From NCBI RefSeq assembly GCF_016650695.1, contig NZ_JAEKFH010000005.1:930001-994000 (forward strand): a DNA stretch of 64,000 nucleotides, written 5' to 3'. Under the pieces are notes generated by a model. The model had not been told where the DNA came from. It did not search any database and saw nothing but the letters and a program-made list of their open reading frames with translations. Position numbers and translations under genes: made by a program. Positions within the stretch are counted from its first letter, which is position 1. The number at the start of each line of letters is the position of its first letter. This document shows, in pieces, positions 1 to 9,495 of the stretch. The DNA comes from Pseudomonas sp. TH41. GTDB lineage: Bacteria > Pseudomonadota > Gammaproteobacteria > Pseudomonadales > Pseudomonadaceae.

Positions 1-1275
1 ACCGAAGAGGCGACACGCAGTGAAAAACTGCGGGCCGCGTCCTATCAGGACAGCCTCACGGGCCTGGCCAATCGGCGCTTGCTGGATGAGCAACTGGCCG
101 ATCAGTTGCTGATCAGCGAACAAAGCAGCGACGGCCATTTGCTGATGCTGCGGATCAACGATCTGATCGGCCTCAACCAGCGTCTGGGCGGCCAGCGCAC
201 CGACGCGCTGATCAGCGCCGTGGGCGAACTGCTCAAGCACCTGACCGAACTGCCGGAGCGTCGCACCTGGCTACCGGCGCGTAATCGCGGTGGCGAATTC
301 AGCCTGCTGACGCCGAGCCTGGACAGCGCAGACGCCGTGCGCCTGGCGTGCGAAATCAGCGCCACGCTGGAAAACCTGCGCCTGACCGGCGTCAGCGATT
401 GCATGCCGGTGGCGCATCTGGGCATCGTCGCCTATCACCCCGGCGAACCGGCCAGTCACGTGCTGCTGCGCCTCGATCAGGCACTGACCCAGGCCCGGCA
501 GCACCCTGAACGGCCGTGGATACATCTGGCCGATTGCGATACCTCGCCAACGCCCTCACAACACGACTGGCGCAACTGGATCGACGACGCGCTGACCCAC
601 GGCAAAATGCAGCTGTACTTCCAACCCGTCGTGCAATGCGCCGACACCAGTCAGGTGCTGCATCACAAAGTCCTCGCGCGCCTGCTTGATCCTCAGGGCG
701 AAGCGATTGCCGCCGGGCATTTCCTGCCGTGGATCGAGCGCCTGGGTTGGTCGGCGCGATTCGACCTGGCCATGCTCGAAGCCACCCTCGATTACCTCGT
801 GGCCAACCGTTGGCCGCTGGCGTTGAGCCTGTCGGGCAGCACCCTGCGCGATCACACACAGCTGCAACAGATTCTCGAGCTGCTCCAATCCCTGCCCGAA
901 CTGGCGCCTCTGCTGACACTGGAAATAGACGAACGCCAACTGCCCCCCCCTGAAGAACTCCAGCGTCTGAGCCACAGCCTGGTCAATACGGGTTACCACA
1001 TCGGCCTGCAACATTTTGGGGGCAGCTTCAGCCAGATTGGCAACCTGACTCAATTGGGGCTGGCGTACCTGAAAATCGACGGCGCCTACATCCGTGCCAT
1101 CGACCAGTTCAGTGACAAACGGCTCTTCATCGACGCGATCTTCAGGGCGACCAACAGCATTGATTTGCCACTGATTGCGGAGATGGTCGAGACCCAAGGG
1201 GAGCTAGAGACGATCAGGGAACTGGGGGTATTCGGGGTGATGGGCCGGTTGATCGGACCACCTGAGCCGATGTGA
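1..1275 (+). CDS. lapD: LapD, c-di-GMP receptor of the Lap system (3' part)
   Basis: The reading frame is open from base 1, so the N-terminal membrane and HAMP parts lie outside the window. The visible part is a GGDEF-like domain starting at DSLTGLANRR (nt 49-78), followed by an EAL-like domain. Both look catalytically dead. The GGDEF signature is reduced to RGGEF (nt 286-300), EAL is replaced by KVL (nt 667-675), and the usual DDFGTG loop reads QHFGGS. LapD of P. fluorescens has the same architecture: it binds c-di-GMP with its EAL domain and sequesters the periplasmic protease LapG, which protects LapA from release. The adjacent adhesin and secretion genes support this call. It converges on lapA across a REP-like palindrome and a terminator. 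Degeneracy is read directly from the sequence; the sequestration role is family knowledge. Confidence 0.9.
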   Translation, partial: TEEATRSEKLRAASYQDSLTGLANRRLLDEQLADQLLISEQSSDGHLLMLRINDLIGLNQRLGGQRTDALISAVGELLKHLTELPERRTWLPARNRGGEFSLLTPSLDSADAVRLACEISATLENLRLTGVSDCMPVAHLGIVAYHPGEPASHVLLRLDQALTQARQHPERPWIHLADCDTSPTPSQHDWRNWIDDALTHGKMQLYFQPVVQCADTSQVLHHKVLARLLDPQGEAIAAGHFLPWIERLGWSARFDLAMLEATLDYLVANRWPLALSLSGSTLRDHTQLQQILELLQSLPELAPLLTLEIDERQLPPPEELQRLSHSLVNTGYHIGLQHFGGSFSQIGNLTQLGLAYLKIDGAYIRAIDQFSDKRLFIDAIFRATNSIDLPLIAEMVETQGELETIRELGVFGVMGRLIGPPEPM

Positions 1276-1282
1276 TTACATA

Positions 1283-1356
1283 GATCAAAAGATCGCAGCC
1301 TGCGGCAGCTCCTACACAAATCCTGTAGGAGCTGCCGCAGGCTGCAATCTTTTGAC
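1283..1356. repeat. REP-like palindrome, type A
   Basis: Two inverted arms share the core GATCGCAGCCTGCGGCAGCT and face each other around a short loop between the convergent lapD and lapA genes. The right arm has one change (GCAATC for GCGATC). Confidence 0.85.
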
Positions 1357-1371
1357 CTTCAAAACCGAAAC

Positions 1372-1412
1372 AAAAAACCCGCCATCCCCTTTTACCAGGA
1401 TGGCGGGTTTTG
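1372..1412 (-). terminator. Rho-independent terminator of lapA
   Basis: Read on the minus strand, the stem AACCCGCCATCC pairs with GGATGGCGGGTT and is followed by a T-run. It lies just downstream of the lapA stop codon. Confidence 0.85.
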
Positions 1413-1422
1413 TCGTTTCAGA

Positions 1423-4400
1423 TCACACCGTATCCACCTTCAACGAATGGTCATTGAGCATCCCGTTGATGATCGTCGCCGTGTCATGCCCCCCCGCAAT
1501 CACCCCGCCAGCCCCTGGCGTGACACCGTAATGGCTGGCCAGGTTCACACCCGCAAGGTCGATCGTCTGATTCGGCGCGGCACCGGCCATGGCACTGACG
1601 TCGATACTGGTGACCAGCGTCGCGCCGCTGCCGGTGACTTTGAAGTGCAGGTAGTCATCCAGCGAGGCCGCGGTGTTGTTCTCCCCTTGCAGCAGTTGCG
1701 AGAGGTCGAGTTTGTCAGTGCCCGGGGTGAAGTCGGTGACCACGTCGTGACCGCTGTTGCCTTGGCGCCACAGGAAGGTGTCGGCGCCACTGCCGCCGGT
1801 GAGGGTGTTGTTGCCCAGACCGCCTATCAGGAGGTCATCGCCGCCCCCGCCCTTGAGTATGTCGTTGCCCAAACCACCATCGATGATGTTGCTATTGTTA
1901 TCACCGGTGAGGGTGTCGTTGAAGTTGGAGCCTGTGAGGTTTTCAATCCCGGTCAAGGTGTCGGTGCCGGCGCCGAGGGTGTTTTGCGCGGTGAGCAGGC
2001 TCAGATCGACAGTGACGCCCGCCGTGGCGTGGGCGTAGCTGGCGGTGTCGATGCCGGTGCCGCCGTCGAGCAGGTCGTTGCCCGGGCCACTGAACAGCAA
2101 ATCATTGCCGGCACCGCCGTGCATTTCATTGTTGCCTGAGCCGGCCGTGAGCACATCGTTGCCGTCGCCAGCATTGATGACGTTGTTGCCGGTGCCGGCC
2201 ACCAGGACGTCATCACCCGAGGTGCCGGTGAGGGTGTGGCCGTCCTGATAGCTGATGGTTACGTTCGCCGTATCGCTGCCGCCATGGTTGTCATTGGCAG
2301 TGTAGGTGCCATGTGCGTCCGGAGTGAGGTCGTGGGCCCCGGCGTAGTTGACGGTCATGGTCAGTTGGTAGTCCTCGGCGCCCTTGGCGTTGTGGCCACT
2401 GTCATCGGTGATGTTGGTGACGTGGATCTGGTAGGTCCCATCGGCCTGCGCCGTGATGGTCCCTCCGTCTGGGATGGAAACGAACGCACCGCCATTGAGC
2501 GAGTACTCCATGCTGATGTGGCCAGCCCCCAGGTCGTGGTCCAGATTGAGGGTTTCACCTTGTTTCAGTTTTACGGTGATGAGGTCTTCATCGTTGGCGT
2601 TCGCATGATTGACCGCACCCAGGTAGCCACTGATCACCAGCACCGCCGTCATCGCAGCCGTATTGGCAGCAAACAAGTTGCGCACATCGGTCTGTGCCTG
2701 GTTGTCAGCGGTGTTGCCTCTGCCAGCGAATGGGAGCGCGCCGGTGCCAGTGAAGTCCGCGCCTTTGGCCACCCAACCGGTATTGAACGTGGTCGGCGTC
2801 GCCGTCAGCGGATTGCCATTGACGTCGGTGTCGTTGGTCAGCAGCAACTCACCCGGCACCACGACACTGCCCGACAGCACGTTGGTGATGACGTGGTCAT
2901 CGACCGCCACCGGCGGCGCGTTCGGAACGACGTTATTGCCGGCAGCCATGCAGCTGTTGTTGACGTCGATGGTGATGGTCGTGGTGCTTTGGTCACCGTC
3001 GGCATCGCGCAAGGTGTAGGTGAACGTGTCGCTCGCGCCGGGACCGCTCACGGCGTTCGGGTTGCTGTGGTACTCGGCGTTGCCGTGGGCATCCAGCGTC
3101 AGGTAACCGTAGGTGCCATTGATCTGGCTGTTCAGCCCACCGACGACCGGGGTCGAGGTGTCCGAACCGGCACGCACGCCGACCACCCCGCCACCGGCCG
3201 CGAGACCATCGGCGCCGCCAACGTCGTTCCACAGCACGTTGCCCGTAACGATGCCGCCCTCCCCGACCGAGGCTGCATCGGCATGGGCGGTCGGCACGTC
3301 ATCGACGATGTTCACCACGATGGTGCTGGTCACCACATTGCCCAGCGAATCGGTGGCGTGGTAGGTGAAGGTTTCGCTCAGGGTGTTGGCGCCGTCGTTC
3401 GCCTGCGGCGTAGTGCTGGCCGGCGAGGTCAGGGTGTAGGTGTAAGTGCCGTCGGGGTTGAGCAGGATTTGCCCGTACGCCCCGTGATCGCTGCCGACCA
3501 GGGTGTAGGTGATCGCACCGGTGGCACCGGTGACCGAGCCAACCAGGGTGCCACTGGCGGTTTCGCCGGTGTTGCACGGCTCGCTACCAGTGACGGTGCC
3601 GGCGGCCAGGTCCTGGCCGTCTTTGCTCAGGTCCAGCGCTTTTTCGTACACCGTCACGTCGCTGTCGCTGACCGCTTGGATGCAGCTGTTGTGGACGTCG
3701 ATGGTGATGGTCGTGGTGCTTTGGTCACCGTCGGCGTCGCGCAAGGTGTAGGTGAATGTGTCGCTCGCGCCGGGGCCGCTCACGGCGTTCGGGTTGCTGT
3801 GGTACTCGGCGTTGCCGTGGGCATCCAGCGTCAGGTAACCGTAGGTGCCATTGATCTGGCTGTTCAGCCCACCGACGACCGGGGTCGAGGTGTCCGAACC
3901 GGCACGCACGCCGACCACCCCGCCACCGGCCGCAGGGCCATCGGCGCCGCCGACGTCATTCCACAGCACATTGCCCGTGACGATGCCGCCCTCCCCGACC
4001 GAGGCTGCATCGGCATGGGCGGTTGGCACGTCATCGACAATGTTCACCACGATGGTGCTGGTGACCACATTGCCCAGCGAATCGGTGGCGTGGTAGGTGA
4101 AGGTTTCACTCAGGGTGTTGGCCCCGTCGTTCGCAGACGGCGTAGTGCTGGCCGGCGACGTCAGGGTGTAGGTGTAAGTGCCGTCGGGGTTGAGCAGGAT
4201 TTGCCCGTACGCCCCGTGATCGCTGCCGACCAGGGTGTAGGTGATCGCACCGGTGGCACCGGTGACCGAACCGACCAGGGTGCCGCTGGCGGTTTCGCCG
4301 GTGTTGCCCGGCTCGCTGCCGGTGACCGTGCCGGCGGCCAGGTCCTGGCCATCCTTGTTCAGGTCGAGGGCTTTTTCGTAGACGGTCACGTCGTGGTCGC

Positions 4401-7400
4401 TGACCGCTTGGATGCAGCTGTTGTGGACGTCGATGGTGATGGTGGTGGTGCTTTGATCACCGTCAGCGTCGCGCAAGGTGTAGGTGAATGTGTCGCTCGC
4501 GCCCGGGCCGCTCACGGCGTTCGGGTTGCTGTGATACTCGGCGTTGCCGTGGGCATCCAGCGTCAGGTAACCGTAGGTGCCATTGATCTGGCTGTTGAGG
4601 CCACCGACGACCGGGGTCGAGGTGTCCGAACCGGCGCGCACGCCGACCACCCCGCCACCGGCCGCGAGACCATCGGCGCCGCCGACGTCATTCCACAGCA
4701 CGTTGCCCGTAACGATGCCGCCCTCCCCGACCGAGGCTGCATCGGCATGGGCGGTCGGCACGTCATCGACAATGTTGACCACGATGGTGCTGGTGACCAC
4801 GTTGCCCAGCGAATCGGTGGCGTGGTAGGTGAAGGTTTCGCTCAGGGTGTTGGCCCCGTCGTTCGCAGGCGGCGTGGTGCTGGCCGGCGACGTCAGGGTG
4901 TAAGTGTAAGTGCCGTCGGGGTTGAGCAGGATTTGCCCGTACGCCCCGTGATCGCTACCGACCAGGGTGTAGGTGATCGCACCGGTGGCGCCGGTGACGG
5001 AGCCAACCAGGGTGCCACTGGCGGTTTCGCCGGTGTTGCCCGGCTCGCTGCCGGTGACCGTGCCGGCGGCCAGGTCCTGGCCATCCTTGCTCAGGTCGAG
5101 GGCTTTTTCGTAGACCGTCACGTCGTGGTCGCTGACCGCTTGGATGCAGCTGTTGTGGACGTCGATGGTGATGGTGGTGGTGCTCTGGTCACCGTCGGCG
5201 TCGCGCAAGGTGTAGGTGAACGTGTCGCTCGCACCCGGGCCGCTCACGGCGTTCGGGTTGCTGTGATACTCGGCGTTGCCGTGGGCATCCAGCGTCAGGT
5301 AACCGTAGGTGCCATTGATCTGGCTGTTGAGGCCACCGACGACCGGGGTCGAGGTGTCCGAACCGGCACGCACGCCGACCACCCCGCCACCGGCCGCAGG
5401 GCCATCGGCGCCGCCGACGTCATTCCACAGCACGTTGCCGGTAACGATCCCGCCCTCCGCGACCGAGGTGGCATCGGCATGAGCGGTCGGCAGGTCATCG
5501 ACGATGTTGACGTTGATTTGCCCGTGCGCGGTACTGCCGTCCTTGTCGGTGGCGACGACGTCGAAGTTCTCGCTGATGCTGTTGGCGCCGTTGGCATTCG
5601 GATGCGTGTCGGCGTAATTCAGGGTGTAGCTGTAGCTCACCACGCCCGTGGCCGGGTTGTAACCGGTGACCGTGAAGGTGGCGCCGTGCTCGGTGGCGCC
5701 CGACTGCGGGAAACCGACCGCCACACCGCCACTGATCACCGCAACGCCGCCTATGGTCAGGGTTTGCAGGCCATCCGGCGCGGAGACGGTGAAGGTGCCG
5801 CTCTGGGTCAGGGCCGGTGCGTTGGGCTCGCTGCCGTAGGTGAGGTTTTTCTCGTAGACGGTCAACTCGCCGCCAGGCACGTCGAGGCCGTTGAGGGTCA
5901 CCGGGCTGTTATGAATGTTCAGCTGCAGCGTGGCGGTGCTGGTATCGCCGTCGGCATCGGTCAGGGTGTAGGTGAATTTCTCGGTGCCGCTGCCACCCTC
6001 GTGCAACGCTTTGAAGTCCGCATCGCTGGTGTTCAGGGTGTAGGTGTACGTGCCGTTGGCATTCAGCACCAAGGTGCCGTAAGTGCCGGTGAACGTGCCC
6101 GCCGTAATCGGACCCGAGTTCGGCCCGGTCGGTACGCGGTCCGCGCCTTGCACGTCGTTGGTCAGCACATTGCCTTCGAGCGTCAGGGCTGTTGGCGTGG
6201 CGGTAATGGCGTTGCTGTCATCGACTGCTTTCGGCACGTCATCGACAATGTTCACCACGATGGTGCTGGTGACGACGTTACCCTGCGAATCGGTGGCGTG
6301 GTAGGTGAAGGTTTCGCTCAGGCTGTTGGCGCCGTCGTTCGCAGGCGGCGTGGTGCTGGCCGGCGAAGTCAGGGTGTAGGTGTAAGTGCCGTTGGGGTTG
6401 AGCAGGATCTGCCCGTAGTCGCCAGTGGCGCTGCCGACCAGGGTGTAGGTGATCGTGCCGGTGGCACCGGTGACGGAACCGACCAGGGTGCCACTGGCGG
6501 TTTCGCCGGTGTTGCCCGGCTCGCTGCCGGTGACGGTACCGGCGGCCAGGTCCTGGCCGTCCTTGCTCAGGTCGAGGGCTTTTTCGTAGACGGTCACATC
6601 GTGGTCGCTGACCGCTTGGATGCAGCTGTTGATGACGTCGATGGTGATGGTGGTGGTGCTTTGGTCACCGTCGGCATCGCGCAAGGTGTAGGTGAAAGTG
6701 TCGCTCGCACCGGGGCCGTTCACGGCGTTCGGGTTGCTGTGATACTCGGCGTTGCCCGCGGCATCCAGCGTCAGGTAACCGTAGGTGCCAATGATGTGTT
6801 CGTTGAGGCCGCCGATGACGGGGTTCGTGGTGTCTGAACCGGCGCGCACGCCAACTACACCGCCACCGGCCGCGGGGCCATCGGCGCCGCCGACGTCGTT
6901 CAACAGCACGTTGCCCGAGATGATGCCGCCCTCCCCGACCGAGGCTATATCGGCATGGGCGGTCGGCACGTCGTCGACAATATTCACCACGATGGTGCTG
7001 GTGACCACATTGCCCAGCGAATCGGTGGCGTGGTAGGTGAAGGTTTCAGTCAGGGTGTTGGCGCCGTTGTCCGCAGGCGGCGTAGTGCTGGCCGGCGAGG
7101 TCAGGGTGTAAGTGTAAGTGCCGTCGGGGTTGAGCAGGATTTGCCCGTACGCCCCGTGATCGCTACCGACCAGGGTGTAGGTGATCGCACCGGTGGCGCC
7201 GGTGACCGAGCCAACCAGGGTGCCACTGGCGGTTTCGCCGGTGTTGCCCGGCTCGCTGCCGGTGACGGTGCCGGCGGCCAGGTCCTGGCCGTCTTTGCTC
7301 AGGTCGAGGGCTTTTTCGTAGACCGTCACGTCATGGTCGCTGACCGCTTGGATGCAGCTGTTGTGGACGTCGATGGTGATGGTGGTGGTGCTCTGGTCAC

Positions 7401-9495
7401 CGTCAGCGTCGCGCAAGGTGTAGGTGAATGTGTCGCTCGCGCCCGGGCCGCTCACGGCGTTCGGGTTGCTGTGATACTCGGCGTTGCCGTGGGCATCCAG
7501 CGTCAGGTAACCGTAGGTGCCATTGATCTGGCTGTTGAGGCCACCGACGACCGGGGTCGAGGTGTCCGAACCGGCACGCACGCCGACCACACCACCACCG
7601 GCCGCGGGGCCATCGGCGCCGCCGACGTCGTTCCACAGCACGTTGCCGGTAACGATCCCGCCCTCCGCGACCGAGGTGGCATCGGCATGGGCGGTCGGCA
7701 GGTCATCGACGATGTTGACGTTGATTTGCCCGTGCGCGGTACTGCCGTCCTTGTCGGTGGCGACGACGTCGAAGTTCTCGCTGATGCTGTTGGCGCCATT
7801 GGCATTCGGATGCGTGTCGGCGTAATTCAGGGTGTAGCTGTAGCTCACCACGCCCGTGACCGGGTTGTAACCGGTGACCGTGAAGGTGGCGCCGTGCTCG
7901 GTGGCGCCCGATTGCGGGAAACCGACCGCCACACCGCCACTGATCACCGCAACGCCGCCTATGGTCAGGGTTTGCAGGCCATCCGGTGCGGAGACGGTGA
8001 AGGTGCCGCTCTGGGTCAGGGCCGGTGCGTTGGGCTCGCTGCCGTAGGTGAGGTTTTTCTCGTAGACGGTCAACTCGCCGCCAGGCACGTCGAGGCCGTT
8101 GAGGGTCACCGGACTGTTATGAATGTTCAGCTGCAGCGTGGCGGTGCTGGTATCGCCGTCGGCATCGGTCAGGGTGTAGGTGAATTTCTCGGTGCCGCTG
8201 CCACCCTCGTGCAACGCTTTGAAGTCCGCATCGCTGGTGTTCAGGGTGTAGGTGTACGTGCCGTTGGCATTCAGCACCAGGGTGCCGTAAGTGCCGGTGA
8301 ACGTGCCCGCCGTAATCGGACCCGAGTTCGGCCCGGTCGGTACGCGGTCCGCGCCTTGCACGTCGTTGGTCAGCACGTTGCCTTCGAGCGTCAGGGCCGT
8401 TGGCGTGGCGGTAATGGCGTTGCTGTCATCGACTGCTTTGGGCACGTCATCGGTGATGTTGATGTCCAGCGAACCTGTGGCGGTATCGCCGTTGCTGTCG
8501 CCGGCCACCACGCTGAAATGTTCGATGAGGTTGTTCGCGCCGTCACCGGCCGAATGGGTTTCGTTGCCGTTGAGGGTGTAGCTGTAACTCACCACGCCGG
8601 TCGCCGGGTTGTAGCCGGTGACGGTCAGGGTGTTGCCCAACTGAGTGGTGATCGATTGCGGAAAGCCCGCGGCCACACCGCCGCTGATCACACTGATGCC
8701 GCCGATATTGAGGGACAACAGGCCGTCAGGGGCCGTCACGGTGAAGGTGCCGCTTTGGGTCAGGGCCGAAGGATTGCTCGCCGAGCCATCGGGCAGATTC
8801 GCTTCGTTGAGGGTCAGCTCACCGCCGGAAGTGTCGAGACCGCCGAGGGTGACCGGATGGTTGACCGCCGGCGGTGGCGGCACGTTTGGCGGCACGTCTG
8901 GCACCACATCTGGCACCACGTCTGGCACCACCACCTCTGGCACCACGCCTGCCACCACATCTGCCGCCGGGGTGTTGCCGCTGATATCGCCGTTGTGGCG
9001 TCCTTCAGGGAATTCAGGAATGCCGCCAAACCCGGCTGTAGGGAAGCCGATCGTAGGATCGATGTGCCCGCCCACTTCTTCCAGCATCACAAAACTGTGA
9101 CCGCCGCCTAATGCGCCGCCGGGAGCGCCTGTCGCACTTGGGCCCGCCGCCGTGGCTTCACCGGTTTGCGTCGGGTCGGCGCCGGCTGCGATGGCTTTTT
9201 GCAGTTGTTCGACATCGGTCAGCTGCGCTTCGCTCGGCGTGACCGCTTCAGGTGTGTCGACGTGCGGCGCCTGATGCGCAAGCAGTTGCGAATTCATTTG
9301 CAGACTGCTGTCACGCCCGAGCGTCAGCTCCTGGCCATTTTGCAGATGCACCGCCACCGCGCCTTCAGCCCCGGTAACCAGTTGATCGCCGGCGAACAAT
9401 CGGTCTCCCTCGATCAAGGCGCGCCGAGTGCCATCGCTCGCGACCGCGAACGCCTGACCGATGACCTTACTGACGATACCGATGAGCGTTGCCAT
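1423..9495 (-). CDS. lapA: LapA-type large adhesin, type I secreted
   Basis: Predicted 2690-residue surface adhesin. I chose the ATG at 9495 because GGAGG (9504-9508) lies 8 nt upstream and the protein then opens with a LapA-like retention module (MATLIGIVSKVIGQ). Residues 115-118 are TAAG, the motif LapG cuts in LapA. A Val/Pro/Asp-rich linker (about 175-205) leads into VCBS/cadherin-like repeats. These include near-identical 244-residue units, each holding NSCIQAVSD or a variant. The C-terminus has RTX nonapeptides of the GGxGND type (about nt 1790-2230) and a type I secretion tail. Known LapA proteins are much longer, often above 4000 residues, and many carry a vWA domain; I see none here. 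Its exporter genes lie divergently and lapD lies downstream. Seven cysteines were found, all in the repeat array. Annotators may split or misassemble this gene because of the repeats. Confidence 0.88.
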   Translation of the reverse strand: MATLIGIVSKVIGQAFAVASDGTRRALIEGDRLFAGDQLVTGAEGAVAVHLQNGQELTLGRDSSLQMNSQLLAHQAPHVDTPEAVTPSEAQLTDVEQLQKAIAAGADPTQTGEATAAGPSATGAPGGALGGGHSFVMLEEVGGHIDPTIGFPTAGFGGIPEFPEGRHNGDISGNTPAADVVAGVVPEVVVPDVVPDVVPDVPPNVPPPPAVNHPVTLGGLDTSGGELTLNEANLPDGSASNPSALTQSGTFTVTAPDGLLSLNIGGISVISGGVAAGFPQSITTQLGNTLTVTGYNPATGVVSYSYTLNGNETHSAGDGANNLIEHFSVVAGDSNGDTATGSLDINITDDVPKAVDDSNAITATPTALTLEGNVLTNDVQGADRVPTGPNSGPITAGTFTGTYGTLVLNANGTYTYTLNTSDADFKALHEGGSGTEKFTYTLTDADGDTSTATLQLNIHNSPVTLNGLDVPGGELTVYEKNLTYGSEPNAPALTQSGTFTVSAPDGLQTLTIGGVAVISGGVAVGFPQSGATEHGATFTVTGYNPVTGVVSYSYTLNYADTHPNANGANSISENFDVVATDKDGSTAHGQINVNIVDDLPTAHADATSVAEGGIVTGNVLWNDVGGADGPAAGGGVVGVRAGSDTSTPVVGGLNSQINGTYGYLTLDAHGNAEYHSNPNAVSGPGASDTFTYTLRDADGDQSTTTITIDVHNSCIQAVSDHDVTVYEKALDLSKDGQDLAAGTVTGSEPGNTGETASGTLVGSVTGATGAITYTLVGSDHGAYGQILLNPDGTYTYTLTSPASTTPPADNGANTLTETFTYHATDSLGNVVTSTIVVNIVDDVPTAHADIASVGEGGIISGNVLLNDVGGADGPAAGGGVVGVRAGSDTTNPVIGGLNEHIIGTYGYLTLDAAGNAEYHSNPNAVNGPGASDTFTYTLRDADGDQSTTTITIDVINSCIQAVSDHDVTVYEKALDLSKDGQDLAAGTVTGSEPGNTGETASGTLVGSVTGATGTITYTLVGSATGDYGQILLNPNGTYTYTLTSPASTTPPANDGANSLSETFTYHATDSQGNVVTSTIVVNIVDDVPKAVDDSNAITATPTALTLEGNVLTNDVQGADRVPTGPNSGPITAGTFTGTYGTLVLNANGTYTYTLNTSDADFKALHEGGSGTEKFTYTLTDADGDTSTATLQLNIHNSPVTLNGLDVPGGELTVYEKNLTYGSEPNAPALTQSGTFTVSAPDGLQTLTIGGVAVISGGVAVGFPQSGATEHGATFTVTGYNPATGVVSYSYTLNYADTHPNANGANSISENFDVVATDKDGSTAHGQINVNIVDDLPTAHADATSVAEGGIVTGNVLWNDVGGADGPAAGGGVVGVRAGSDTSTPVVGGLNSQINGTYGYLTLDAHGNAEYHSNPNAVSGPGASDTFTYTLRDADGDQSTTTITIDVHNSCIQAVSDHDVTVYEKALDLSKDGQDLAAGTVTGSEPGNTGETASGTLVGSVTGATGAITYTLVGSDHGAYGQILLNPDGTYTYTLTSPASTTPPANDGANTLSETFTYHATDSLGNVVTSTIVVNIVDDVPTAHADAASVGEGGIVTGNVLWNDVGGADGLAAGGGVVGVRAGSDTSTPVVGGLNSQINGTYGYLTLDAHGNAEYHSNPNAVSGPGASDTFTYTLRDADGDQSTTTITIDVHNSCIQAVSDHDVTVYEKALDLNKDGQDLAAGTVTGSEPGNTGETASGTLVGSVTGATGAITYTLVGSDHGAYGQILLNPDGTYTYTLTSPASTTPSANDGANTLSETFTYHATDSLGNVVTSTIVVNIVDDVPTAHADAASVGEGGIVTGNVLWNDVGGADGPAAGGGVVGVRAGSDTSTPVVGGLNSQINGTYGYLTLDAHGNAEYHSNPNAVSGPGASDTFTYTLRDADGDQSTTTITIDVHNSCIQAVSDSDVTVYEKALDLSKDGQDLAAGTVTGSEPCNTGETASGTLVGSVTGATGAITYTLVGSDHGAYGQILLNPDGTYTYTLTSPASTTPQANDGANTLSETFTYHATDSLGNVVTSTIVVNIVDDVPTAHADAASVGEGGIVTGNVLWNDVGGADGLAAGGGVVGVRAGSDTSTPVVGGLNSQINGTYGYLTLDAHGNAEYHSNPNAVSGPGASDTFTYTLRDADGDQSTTTITIDVNNSCMAAGNNVVPNAPPVAVDDHVITNVLSGSVVVPGELLLTNDTDVNGNPLTATPTTFNTGWVAKGADFTGTGALPFAGRGNTADNQAQTDVRNLFAANTAAMTAVLVISGYLGAVNHANANDEDLITVKLKQGETLNLDHDLGAGHISMEYSLNGGAFVSIPDGGTITAQADGTYQIHVTNITDDSGHNAKGAEDYQLTMTVNYAGAHDLTPDAHGTYTANDNHGGSDTANVTISYQDGHTLTGTSGDDVLVAGTGNNVINAGDGNDVLTAGSGNNEMHGGAGNDLLFSGPGNDLLDGGTGIDTASYAHATAGVTVDLSLLTAQNTLGAGTDTLTGIENLTGSNFNDTLTGDNNSNIIDGGLGNDILKGGGGDDLLIGGLGNNTLTGGSGADTFLWRQGNSGHDVVTDFTPGTDKLDLSQLLQGENNTAASLDDYLHFKVTGSGATLVTSIDVSAMAGAAPNQTIDLAGVNLASHYGVTPGAGGVIAGGHDTATIINGMLNDHSLKVDTV
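2949..7362 (-). repeat. 732-bp coding tandem repeats in lapA
   Basis: The motif TGCAGCTGTT recurs at 2949, 3681, 4413, 5145, 6621 and 7353. Neighbouring copies are exactly 732 bp apart, except the 5145-6621 interval, which is 1476 bp because a different block is inserted. Copies differ by scattered, mostly third-position changes. Each unit encodes 244 residues: a VCBS-like half and a cadherin-like half. Confidence 0.9.
4034..8450 (-). repeat. 2208-bp higher-order duplication in lapA
   Basis: The segment encoding the KAVDDSNAIT block appears at about 6213 and again at about 8421, an offset of 2208 bp (736 residues). Flanking sequence in both copies is nearly identical. Boundaries are approximate and were set by the offset, so the duplication is layered on top of the 732-bp repeats. 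Confidence 0.75.

Noticed and set aside
2236..6837. A very long plus-strand open frame (over 1500 codons) opposite lapA
   Set aside because: It is the antisense shadow of the lapA repeats: same period, no ribosome site, and Arg/Gly/Val-rich composition typical of reversed high-GC codons. The minus-strand gene has the domains.
6955..9111. Second long plus-strand open frame opposite lapA
   Set aside because: Also antisense to lapA repeats and linker; no domain or start signal supports it.
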